This document shows positions 43,507 through 51,911 of a stretch of 64,000 nucleotides of DNA, in pieces. Where the stretch lies: NCBI GenBank assembly GCA_902779125.1, contig CACZAC010000008.1:1-64000 (forward strand). Direction: 5' to 3'. The stretch comes from an uncultured Bacteroidales bacterium (GTDB taxonomy: Bacteria > Bacteroidota > Bacteroidia > Bacteroidales > Muribaculaceae). Both the position numbers and the translations under genes were made by a program. Positions within the stretch are counted from its first letter, which is position 1; each line of letters begins with the position of its first letter. The notes below the pieces were generated by a model, which was not told the origin of the DNA, ran no database searches, and saw nothing but the letters and a program-made list of their open reading frames with translations.

Positions 43507-45870
43507 TCATGCGAGGATGATGCGGATGACGGCATTGATGTCGGCAACGGTGATTTCATTGTCATGGTTCACGTCGGCGGCAGGTAAAAAAACGTCCGTC
43601 AAAATAGCCTGAATAATGACATTGACATCTGCGATGGAGATTTCGCCGTCACCGTTCACATCACCCACGAGCACTTCATCTGCCGGCATACTGTCATAAA
43701 CCAGTTCCATACCGGGAACCCTGAGGCTGTATTGCCCGCCTGTCGTTACTGCGTTATAGGTGATATAGTAATACACTAGATGCAACGGGAAATTGCCCAA
43801 ATCGGCAGCGTCGCACACATCACTCACAGGCGCATCGATAGTAATTTCGCCCTCAGAGGTCTCGACGGGATACTCCACGGTGACACGTTCACCGTAAGCC
43901 GTCTCGACAAGCATCTTCACAAGTTTAATCTGCATGTCACCAGGCACGAGTCGCAAACGCAACGTGTCGGGGAGGCCCCACATCTGTACCGCCTTGGAAA
44001 TCTTGATATACGGGTTGCGGGAGCTTGCTCCAGTGAAATCAATCTTCATGCCATGGTCAAGGGCTGTAATGACCCTATCCTTGCCTCCGCTCTGTGCCAC
44101 CTGCCACGTTTCAGGGTCAATGGGGGCATTCTCGACAGTGGTCACGCGGCCCTTGGGGTTCTCAACGCGCACCAGCAGCGAGTCGGCAAGCAACGGATGG
44201 CTGGAGCCCACAAAGGTCTGGCCATCGGAAACGGCAGTGACGATGCCTCGAGAATCTACAGCGCAGACTTCCTCATCTGATGAAGTCCACGCCACTACCG
44301 AAGGGTCCACCTTATCCAATCCGTAGCCACTGATGCCGTTGATGTTGATAGCATAAGGATGAAAACTGTCAATGACCACGCTGTCGCTCACCAGTTGCCA
44401 CTGCGCCTCCATGATGGTGACAGGCTGCGAAGCGGTAATGCCATTGTAAGTCACATACAGGTTACCCGATGCGGGCTCAGAAACGGCATGGAAAGAGCCT
44501 GCCTCGTCGAAGGTGCCGACTTGGGGGTCGCACGAGAAGGTGCAGCCCTGCAAATCGCGCGTCTTGAGCACTCCGTACTGGTTGTAACCCCACACATCAA
44601 ATGCTGTGGTTGCCGAAATCGACAGGTTGTAGCACCGCGGCTCAAAACTGATGATGCCGATTTCATCGTCCTCGGGAGCCAGCGACACCAGCAAGCAGCC
44701 GTTACCCACAGCGCGAACGGGACCGTCGCTGGGGTGGTTCAGCACCTCGTCGTTGACCACCATGCACGATGAGCCGCCACCATCAAGGTTAACGGCAGTG
44801 ACAGCGCCCAGAGCATCAAAAATGCCTTTCATCTCAAGCAGGGTGACACCCACCGACGTCAAGTGTCGTCCATCGACGACAACGAAGTAGAGGCGTGTGC
44901 TGTCGGCATTAAAACCGATGGCGGTGCGGGGATGGCGCTCGGCCCAGTCCTCCATGAACTGGCCATTCTGCATGATGATGTGATTGCTACCACCGATGAG
45001 CTGACGGATGTTCACGTCTTGAGGGCCATTGTTGAGTTTGAAGCTGAAACTGATGTCCAGCACATCGCCCACGTTCATCCAATCGACCTGGTTGGCATAG
45101 GTACCCTTGAGCCACAGGATAGCCTTGCCGTCAGGGATGGTTCTTGACCCCTGGGCATCAAAGATGTCCTCGATGACACAATGCTCCACACCATTGGCAA
45201 GCCAGCGGAAATCGCCCTCGGCAGGACGCAGCAACACCATTTTACCCGAGGTAGATGCATCGTAGGTCACCGGGCCATAGCTGCGGGTGAACAGGAACGA
45301 CTGGTTGGCTGCGATGTTCTCGTAGGCATAGCGCATGCGGTTCACAAGGTTCAACGCAAATGAGTGACTGCCGGACGTTACCCGTCCCGAGAATGTCAAG
45401 CGGTCAATATAGGGACGGTTGTTCTCGTCAAGCGCAAGGCATGCACGATTATGGCCACTGAGCACCAACTCATCGTTGCGCACCTGGCCACTCAGGGGCA
45501 GACCCACCTCGTTGGTGGGCGAGGTCATGAAAAAGTCACCGTTGACGGCAGCCACCACTTCGTGACCGGGTCGTGTGTTGCGTATCGCCATGTTGACAGG
45601 CGTCTCGCACGCAACCGATTTCTCGCCGCCCAGACAGGTTTCCATCACGATGTAAGGATTGGTCAAGTCCATCTCGGTGACACTCACCTTGAGCGGCAGA
45701 GCGGGGATGTCAAACTTAGCGGCGGTCACGCCCGGTCCCACCAGATGGGGGAACACGAGCGTGTCCACGTCGTAAGCCTTATCTCCAATCACCCACTGGT
45801 CACGCGCGCTGGTCGTAACCGTGCCCAGCAACGCAAAGACTAGTGAAAGAAGAATTGTTGTCCTTTTCAT
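43507..45870 (-). CDS. Secreted phosphodiester glycosidase (NAGPA family) with dockerin-like tail
   Basis: 787 residues. Signal peptide MKRTTILLSLVFALLGTVTTSA. The N-terminal half is the phosphodiester glycosidase domain (PF09992): EVVAAVNGDFFMTSP, RTAIGFNADSTRLYFVVVDG and the closing VTAVNLDGGGSSCMVV with NHPSDGPVRAVGNGC. Family members uncover GlcNAc-1-phosphodiesters or act on related polysaccharides. Bacterial Ig-like (Big) segments, a jelly-roll segment and a C-terminal EF-hand pair (DVNGDGEISIAD and DVNHDNEITVAD) follow. Its start codon overlaps the stop of the upstream paralogue gene (ATGA), so the two are translationally coupled. Likely extracellular or surface-bound. Confidence 0.88.
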   Translation of the reverse strand: MKRTTILLSLVFALLGTVTTSARDQWVIGDKAYDVDTLVFPHLVGPGVTAAKFDIPALPLKVSVTEMDLTNPYIVMETCLGGEKSVACETPVNMAIRNTRPGHEVVAAVNGDFFMTSPTNEVGLPLSGQVRNDELVLSGHNRACLALDENNRPYIDRLTFSGRVTSGSHSFALNLVNRMRYAYENIAANQSFLFTRSYGPVTYDASTSGKMVLLRPAEGDFRWLANGVEHCVIEDIFDAQGSRTIPDGKAILWLKGTYANQVDWMNVGDVLDISFSFKLNNGPQDVNIRQLIGGSNHIIMQNGQFMEDWAERHPRTAIGFNADSTRLYFVVVDGRHLTSVGVTLLEMKGIFDALGAVTAVNLDGGGSSCMVVNDEVLNHPSDGPVRAVGNGCLLVSLAPEDDEIGIISFEPRCYNLSISATTAFDVWGYNQYGVLKTRDLQGCTFSCDPQVGTFDEAGSFHAVSEPASGNLYVTYNGITASQPVTIMEAQWQLVSDSVVIDSFHPYAININGISGYGLDKVDPSVVAWTSSDEEVCAVDSRGIVTAVSDGQTFVGSSHPLLADSLLVRVENPKGRVTTVENAPIDPETWQVAQSGGKDRVITALDHGMKIDFTGASSRNPYIKISKAVQMWGLPDTLRLRLVPGDMQIKLVKMLVETAYGERVTVEYPVETSEGEITIDAPVSDVCDAADLGNFPLHLVYYYITYNAVTTGGQYSLRVPGMELVYDSMPADEVLVGDVNGDGEISIADVNVIIQAILTDVFLPAADVNHDNEITVADINAVIRIILA

Positions 45871-47258
45871 CCCCTCAATATTATCTCGATGACAGCATTC
45901 ACGTCGGCAATACTTACCTCACCGTCACCATTCACATCACCAGCCAGGTTGTTGTTACCCGTGATAATCAGGTTAATCACGTAATTGACATCGGCAATGC
46001 TCACCTCGCCGTCGCCGTTTACATCACCCTTCAGACCAGGCTGAGGCTCAGTGCCGGCATCGACATTCCTACCAATCTTATACACAGCCATACCGTTGAA
46101 AGCCTTGAAAGTAAGCAAGGTAACCTCTTCGAAGCCATCCTCGTCAACGCCATACTCAACTGCGAAGCAGTGTACACGCAGACCGCTGTCATTGAACTTG
46201 CCCAAACTGTCGGCGGGGATTTTCCAGTACTTGGTCATGCCGGCCAGCGACTGTCCCTCACCCAACTCGCAGATGTTGGCTTGGCATCCGTGGCCATTGC
46301 CGTTCATGTCGGCATTGACATAGACCAGGAAGTGCTTGTCTTCCAATTCAAACTCCATACATCCGTTGGGGGTTGACTGGGGCCACAACGCAGGGTCAGT
46401 ATCCTCAAACGTGTCAATCACCGAGCCCGAATAGTCGTAAATCACAGGTGCGGTGTCAAAGCAATCGATATAGAACATCTCACCGCTATAGCGTGAATCC
46501 TCGTCTGGACCTTCAATCATCTTGATAACAGGAGCCAGCGAGAAGCCCGTCTTGGTTTCGGGATAGAAATTGATGACATCCATATAGGGGTCACCGTCAA
46601 AGCCGCCTTCCCAATCGCCACCCTGGTCAGCATGCATGCGATACAACGTGGGGAAACCGGGGTCGGCGGTAGAGCCCGACACGGTCATGATGTTGCACTC
46701 GGCCTGCTCCAGCGTGATGTCACCGATAACATCGAGGTAGTCAGTGCGCTGGGGAGCATCGCCCTTGTCCAACTCGACAACCAAGGTAAGTTCTCCAGTC
46801 TCGGTATCTACCAAATAAACAGGCACATACTGCTGCACGTTGCTCGTCATGGGAGCCACCCAGATGTGATGGAAACTATCCTTGCCGATGCTTGCCACAC
46901 CCAGGAAACGGCCATAAGGAGCACCATCGAGGTACAGGGGCAGGTCCTCGAGCTGACTGCCGTCAACCGCCGAGAAACGGTGAATCACCGACTGGGAGAT
47001 GGTATCGTTGCCCACGATGGTGGCAAGTTCCTCACTGCGTGACACATAGATAATGCCCTGGTCCATTGTTGCCGTGCGGGCGCGCTGGTTGCAGATGGCA
47101 TTGCTGGTATAAGCAGTGCCACTGTGCACACGGTCAAAAATCCACTTATTCACAATTTTGATGCCGTTCACCTCGGGATAAGTCTGCCCATCGGTCACTG
47201 CCATAGCAGACAATGCTGCAAATAAAGTAACGGCAAAAAGAAGTAATATTTTTTTCAT
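45867..47258 (-). CDS. Secreted protein of unknown function with dockerin-like tail (paralogue 1)
   Basis: 463 residues. Signal peptide MKKILLLFAVTLFAALSAMA. The body has repeated strand-rich motifs with aromatic and Gly/Asp turns, suggesting a beta-propeller or lectin-like fold. Conserved blocks shared with the neighbour at 47429 include VNGIKIVNKWIFDRVHSG, HADQGGDWEGGFDGDPY and NGMAVYKIGRNV. I do not recognise a named family. The tail carries DVNGDGEVSIAD twice, an EF-hand pair. It overlaps the phosphodiester glycosidase gene by 4 bases. It may bind the substrate that the glycosidase cleaves; that is inference. Confidence 0.75.
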   Translation of the reverse strand: MKKILLLFAVTLFAALSAMAVTDGQTYPEVNGIKIVNKWIFDRVHSGTAYTSNAICNQRARTATMDQGIIYVSRSEELATIVGNDTISQSVIHRFSAVDGSQLEDLPLYLDGAPYGRFLGVASIGKDSFHHIWVAPMTSNVQQYVPVYLVDTETGELTLVVELDKGDAPQRTDYLDVIGDITLEQAECNIMTVSGSTADPGFPTLYRMHADQGGDWEGGFDGDPYMDVINFYPETKTGFSLAPVIKMIEGPDEDSRYSGEMFYIDCFDTAPVIYDYSGSVIDTFEDTDPALWPQSTPNGCMEFELEDKHFLVYVNADMNGNGHGCQANICELGEGQSLAGMTKYWKIPADSLGKFNDSGLRVHCFAVEYGVDEDGFEEVTLLTFKAFNGMAVYKIGRNVDAGTEPQPGLKGDVNGDGEVSIADVNYVINLIITGNNNLAGDVNGDGEVSIADVNAVIEIILRG

Positions 47259-47345
47259 TGCTTGAAGGTTTTATTGATTGTTAAATAATTGGCTATTGAA
47301 TTTTGAGTAATCATCGGGATGGGATTTCCCGCATGGGATAGAAAA

Positions 47346-47390
47346 CCGCGGATTGTCGCGGACGTGGTTAACACTCCGTACAATCCGCGG
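47346..47390. repeat. Inverted repeat between the two paralogues
   Basis: Arms CCGCGGATTGT (47346-47356) and ACAATCCGCGG (47380-47390) are perfect, with 23 bases between. There is no T-run, so it is not an obvious terminator. It may be a dispersed repeat or an mRNA processing site. Confidence 0.6.
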
Positions 47391-47428
47391 AATATAACTC
47401 TGCTAGTGAGAATTCACCTAGCGGTGGC

Positions 47429-48823
47429 TTATTGATTCAAAATCATCGTGATGATGGCATTCACATCGGCGATACCAATCTCACCGTCACCATTCACGTC
47501 ACCAGCCAGGTTGTTGTCGCCCTTGATAATCATGTTAATCACATAGTTGACATCGGCAATACCGACCTCGCCGTCACCGTTCACGTCACCAGGCACAACA
47601 GGCTGCGGTCCGGGTTCGTCACTATAGACGTTAGGACCAATCTTGTAAACAGCCATACCGTTATAGTTCTTGAAGAAGAACAGGGTTACCTCCTCATTGC
47701 CCTCATCGTCGGTACCATAAACCACGTTCATGCTCTGGACACGCGTACCGCCGTCACTCATGGCACCCAACGCATCGGGAACCATCCAGTAACGCTGCAT
47801 GCCGGCAAGCGTCATGCCCTCGCCCAACTCGCAGATGTAAACCTGGCAAGCCTTGTTAATCATGGTAGCCTCGTCAACACCGGTGTACTGGGCAGCGACA
47901 AAGACGATAAAGTTGCGGCCGTCGAGCGTGAACTCGCACACACCGTTGGCGCCAACATCCATAGGCCAGAACGCAGGGTCAACCTCCTCGAAGTTGTCCA
48001 CCATCGTTCCCGTCAGGTCATAGAGAATAGGCGAGGTAGTAAAGCCGTCGATATAGAAGAGTTCACCACTGAAGTCATCTTCGGAATTCAGCACCATCTT
48101 GGCAACGGGAGCGTAGCCCCACTGGGTCACCGTCTCGGGGTAGAACTCAAGGATAGCGAGATAGGGATCACCATCAAAGCCTCCCTCAAAATCGCCACCC
48201 TGGTCGGCATGCCAGCGGTAGATGTATTCCGAGCTGGCGCCAACACTCATGATGTTGCACTCAGCCTCCTCACGGGTGATATCACCCATAACATCCACAT
48301 AGTCGAGACGCTGCACGGCGTCAGCCTTATCGAGGTCGGCAATCCATGTGAGCTCACCGGTATCACCGTCCAGCATATAGATTGTGTGCTGTGTTGACAC
48401 GATACTGCTGAAGGGGGAGATGTACAGATGGCCAAAATTGTCCACACCCACAGTATTGGCACTCAGGGTAGCGCCACCGTAAATTGCACCGTCGAGAGTG
48501 AGGGGCAATTCCTTCACCAACTCACCGTTAGCCGCATTCACTTTATAAACAACGCTCTGGGTGAGGGTATCGGTACCTTGTATGATGGTATTGGCATTGG
48601 AACGGGCAATGTAGATATAGCCGTCGCTCAACACCGCAGTGCGTGCATTGGTGTTGCAGTAAGGCTGGTTGCCCCACTCATTGGGCGTGTGGACACGGTC
48701 TTGAATCCACACGTTCTTGATGCCGATTCCATTCACTCGGTCATACTTCACGCCATCGGTCACAGCCCATAAACTGGCAACTGTCGATACCGCCAACAAA
48801 GCTGAAAGTAGAAATTTTTTCAT
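47429..48823 (-). CDS. Secreted protein of unknown function with dockerin-like tail (paralogue 2)
   Basis: 464 residues, closely similar to the product at 45867 along its whole length (YDRVNGIGIKNVWIQDRVHT, HADQGGDFEGGFDGDPY, NGMAVYKIGPNV). Signal peptide MKKFLLSALLAVSTVASLWA. The tail holds DVNGDGEVGIAD and DVNGDGEIGIAD. The two genes clearly arose by tandem duplication. First gene of the three-gene unit. Fold likely beta-propeller-like; function not assigned. Confidence 0.75.
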   Translation of the reverse strand: MKKFLLSALLAVSTVASLWAVTDGVKYDRVNGIGIKNVWIQDRVHTPNEWGNQPYCNTNARTAVLSDGYIYIARSNANTIIQGTDTLTQSVVYKVNAANGELVKELPLTLDGAIYGGATLSANTVGVDNFGHLYISPFSSIVSTQHTIYMLDGDTGELTWIADLDKADAVQRLDYVDVMGDITREEAECNIMSVGASSEYIYRWHADQGGDFEGGFDGDPYLAILEFYPETVTQWGYAPVAKMVLNSEDDFSGELFYIDGFTTSPILYDLTGTMVDNFEEVDPAFWPMDVGANGVCEFTLDGRNFIVFVAAQYTGVDEATMINKACQVYICELGEGMTLAGMQRYWMVPDALGAMSDGGTRVQSMNVVYGTDDEGNEEVTLFFFKNYNGMAVYKIGPNVYSDEPGPQPVVPGDVNGDGEVGIADVNYVINMIIKGDNNLAGDVNGDGEIGIADVNAIITMILNQ

Positions 48824-49025
48824 AAATAATTGGTTTTTAAGTTGTTATGCTTATTGAATTTGATTTACACATATTAATTTAGCAAAGTAACAAAAAATAT
48901 CGTTATAGACAAAATACATTGAAAAAATTATTTTCTAAAAAATACTAAATTTATGTTTACAATTCAAAAATTATACTGATGATTAAAATACAATGATTAT
49001 CTTTGTCACAATTTATGGTTAAAAT

Positions 49026-50225
49026 ATGGGACTAGACCGAAATATTATGCCAAAATTCAATCATTTACAGTTCGCTATTGATGCTGTTAAGCAGACGCGA
49101 ACACCTTTCTATTTCTATGATATAGACCTGCTGCACGAGACGCTGGAAACCATCAACCGCTTGACCGCCAACCAGCGTTGGAAAGTGCATTATGCCATCA
49201 AAGCCAATGGAAACCCACGTATTGTCAAGGAAATCGCTAATTATGGTCTAGGGGCAGATTTGGTAAGTGGAGGCGAAATTGAAGCAGCCATCAAGGCGGG
49301 ATTTGCCCCTGAGAACATAAATTATTCGGGAGTGGGAAAAACTGACTGGGAAATCAGGAGCGGACTGGAACACAATATCGGGTTCTTTAATGTCGAGTCT
49401 GTACCCGAGCTGGAGGTCATCAACCAGATTGCCGGCGAGATGGGCAAATCGGCACGCATCGCCATCAGGGTAAATCCCGACATCGACGCCCACACCCACC
49501 GCTATATCACCACCGGCACCGCCGACAACAAGTTCGGCATCAATCTCGAAATTCTGGATCAAGTGATTAAACACGCGCTCGACCTGCCACACATACTCCT
49601 GGGAGGACTGCACTTCCATCTGGGGTCACAGATTACTGATATGAGCCCCTATTCCATGCTGTGCGACACCGTCAACCGCTTGATTGACAAGTACGAAAAG
49701 CAGGATATCCAATTCAAAGTCATCAATGTGGGTGGAGGCTTAGGCATTGACTACAGCCATCCCGACGAGCATCCCCTACCCGACCTGGAAGCCTATTTCA
49801 ACACCTTCAAGCAGGGCATACGGCTCAGAGAGTACCAAGAATTGCATTTCGAGTTGGGTCGTGCTATCGTCGGCAATTGCGGCACTCTGATTTCCAGCGT
49901 AGTATATGTCAAGGAGAGCCGCAACAAGAGATTTGCCATCCTGGATGCCGGAATGAACGACCTCATCAGACCAGCCCTATATGGAGCCCATCATCAGGTA
50001 CAAAACATCACCTCACAAGAACAGGAAACCGAGAAATATGAAGTTGTGGGACCAGTGTGCGAATCCAGCGACGTATTCGCCCACGACCAACTCATGCCGT
50101 TGACCCGTCGCGGCGATATTATCGCCATCCGTACGGCTGGCGCCTACGGCGAGTCGATGGCCTCGACCTATAACATGCGTCCGCTGCTGCCCAGCGTCTT
50201 CTATTCCAGCCAGCAGTCATCATAA
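49026..50225 (+). CDS. lysA: Diaminopimelate decarboxylase
   Basis: Last step of lysine synthesis, meso-DAP to lysine. About 399 residues, PLP-dependent fold III. Seen: cofactor lysine context VHYAIKANGNPRIVKE, glycine loop VNVGGGLGIDYSHPDE (positions vary slightly), substrate segment VGPVCESSDVFAHD and AYGESMASTYNMRPL near the end. The ATG at 49047 (MPKFNHLQF) is an equally likely start. A -7 box TATCTTTG lies at 48998-49005, so the leader would be very short. Faces away from the paralogue gene upstream and converges with the CotH gene. Confidence 0.93.
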   Translation: MGLDRNIMPKFNHLQFAIDAVKQTRTPFYFYDIDLLHETLETINRLTANQRWKVHYAIKANGNPRIVKEIANYGLGADLVSGGEIEAAIKAGFAPENINYSGVGKTDWEIRSGLEHNIGFFNVESVPELEVINQIAGEMGKSARIAIRVNPDIDAHTHRYITTGTADNKFGINLEILDQVIKHALDLPHILLGGLHFHLGSQITDMSPYSMLCDTVNRLIDKYEKQDIQFKVINVGGGLGIDYSHPDEHPLPDLEAYFNTFKQGIRLREYQELHFELGRAIVGNCGTLISSVVYVKESRNKRFAILDAGMNDLIRPALYGAHHQVQNITSQEQETEKYEVVGPVCESSDVFAHDQLMPLTRRGDIIAIRTAGAYGESMASTYNMRPLLPSVFYSSQQSS

Positions 50226-50238
50226 CCACTTGGCGGCT

Positions 50239-51846
50239 TCAACCACCTAGAATAACCTTGATGATGGCATTGATGTCGCCCACGGTGATTTCGCCATCGG
50301 CATTGACATCGGCACGTTCAAGGATGTCGTGGCCCACGTCATTACCCAAAATTACTCGAATCACGGTGTTGATGTCACCCACAGTTACCTCACCGTCGTT
50401 ATTCACATCTCCATGTAGAGGAGGAAGAGGTTCTGTCGGGTCATATCCCAACTGTTCATCCATCCATTTCAGACGGGCGACCAACCACTGCTTCAGGTAG
50501 TTCAACTCATCATCAAAATTCACGGAGACATAGTAGTTGGGCCAGACATACTTGCCCCAACGCGGCCATGCACGGGTGTTGCGCGCCATCGCGCCATTGC
50601 TCGTGAGCACATAGGCCATCGAGTCCACTACGGCCATCAGCCATTCCTCCTGAAGGTTACTATGGCGGTATTGTGCCCAGCGACGCTTGAGCTGAGCGGT
50701 GTAATTAGGGTCATTGTTGAGCTTGTACCACCAAAATGGAATCAGGTAGGCATCTTTCTGATACATGATATCATTGGCCCGATAGGACCATAAATCCGTT
50801 CTCCACGCATCATAATAATCGGCATTACCGTAGGCCAAGTTCATGTCCCACACCACCATCTTGAACAACGGATTCTGGCTGTCACGACGTTTGAAGAACT
50901 TTCCGCTCAAGCGATAAGCGTCCACATTGTGGGCAAATTCCTGGGCAATCTGGTAGTCAATAAATGACATCACATCAATATGCTTGCGGTAGCCCTCAAC
51001 CAGGTCGGTATAGTTCTCTGAAGCCAGTGCGTCCTCCATCTGGTCGATACGGTTCTTTATATACTCCAGTTGGGCCGGGGTCATTTCCTCAAAGTCGGGC
51101 GACTTGTATTGGAAATAAATGTACCGGTTGTTGATGGGCTGGCCATTGTTCAAGACGGGATGATACTTTGACCGATAATAAGGCTCGTCATTGCGCTCGA
51201 CCGACAGCAGATAGCCACCAGTGAGCTCGTCGCCCTCTTCACCAGGATCGTCGAGATTCAGGCGATATTTGCCTTTGGAAACGACTTCGGTCAGAATAAA
51301 CACGCCATAGTAGGTGCCATCCAGGAAAAGTTCGCAAAAACGCCCCTGCGGTGTGTAGTCCATCCATGGCTGTGAAATCTCAAACGCCAGCAGGTCGCGC
51401 ATCATGCTCTTGTCGGAATAGGGGGCCAGCAATGCCCAGTTATTATCCTTTCCCATGCCCAAGAGGCTCACTTTCTTCTTTTCACCTCCCTGCTCGAGCG
51501 GCTTGTTGATAGGACGGAATGAATAAGGTTTCTTAGGACTGTTGTCAAAGGATGAGCCGCCACGGTAACGCAGGGCGATATATCCGTCATATTCAACGTG
51601 CTGCCCCGGATGCGCGACAGTATCGGCATAGTTGAGTTGGCCATCACCGTTATGGATAATCTTCATAGTAGCGGTAATGCGGTCAGTACGGGATATAGTA
51701 TTGCCCCCGACGTTAATCCACACAATAGGCAGATTAGTCGAGCCGATAGTCACATAGACATAATCGGGCGGATAGTTGGGCAAACGTGAGTAGGCAGCAC
51801 TCACCGTCAGCAATACCGCCGCCAACAACAACATCAATCGTTTCAT
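50239..51846 (-). CDS. Secreted CotH-kinase-domain protein with dockerin-like tail
   Basis: About 535 residues from ATG 51846; the longer frame to 51885 adds a poor N-terminus. Signal peptide MKRLMLLLAAVLLTVSAAYS. The body is the CotH kinase fold: YRGGSSFDNSPKKPYSFR, NNWALLAPYSDKSMMRDLLA, GTYYGVFILTEVVSKGKYRL, and VVWDMNLAYGNADYYDA with the metal-site Asp. CotH proteins phosphorylate secreted substrates; bacterial members are also found in cell-surface loci. The C-terminal EF-hand pair is DVNNDGEVTVGD and DVNADGEITVGD. It is the last gene of the predicted PUL. Confidence 0.88.
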   Translation of the reverse strand: MKRLMLLLAAVLLTVSAAYSRLPNYPPDYVYVTIGSTNLPIVWINVGGNTISRTDRITATMKIIHNGDGQLNYADTVAHPGQHVEYDGYIALRYRGGSSFDNSPKKPYSFRPINKPLEQGGEKKKVSLLGMGKDNNWALLAPYSDKSMMRDLLAFEISQPWMDYTPQGRFCELFLDGTYYGVFILTEVVSKGKYRLNLDDPGEEGDELTGGYLLSVERNDEPYYRSKYHPVLNNGQPINNRYIYFQYKSPDFEEMTPAQLEYIKNRIDQMEDALASENYTDLVEGYRKHIDVMSFIDYQIAQEFAHNVDAYRLSGKFFKRRDSQNPLFKMVVWDMNLAYGNADYYDAWRTDLWSYRANDIMYQKDAYLIPFWWYKLNNDPNYTAQLKRRWAQYRHSNLQEEWLMAVVDSMAYVLTSNGAMARNTRAWPRWGKYVWPNYYVSVNFDDELNYLKQWLVARLKWMDEQLGYDPTEPLPPLHGDVNNDGEVTVGDINTVIRVILGNDVGHDILERADVNADGEITVGDINAIIKVILGG

Positions 51847-51911
51847 TTGCTGCAAAAATAAGAAAAAGTTTTCAATAATGAGCAAATAGTCCTATGAAAG
51901 TCACGCAAGCC

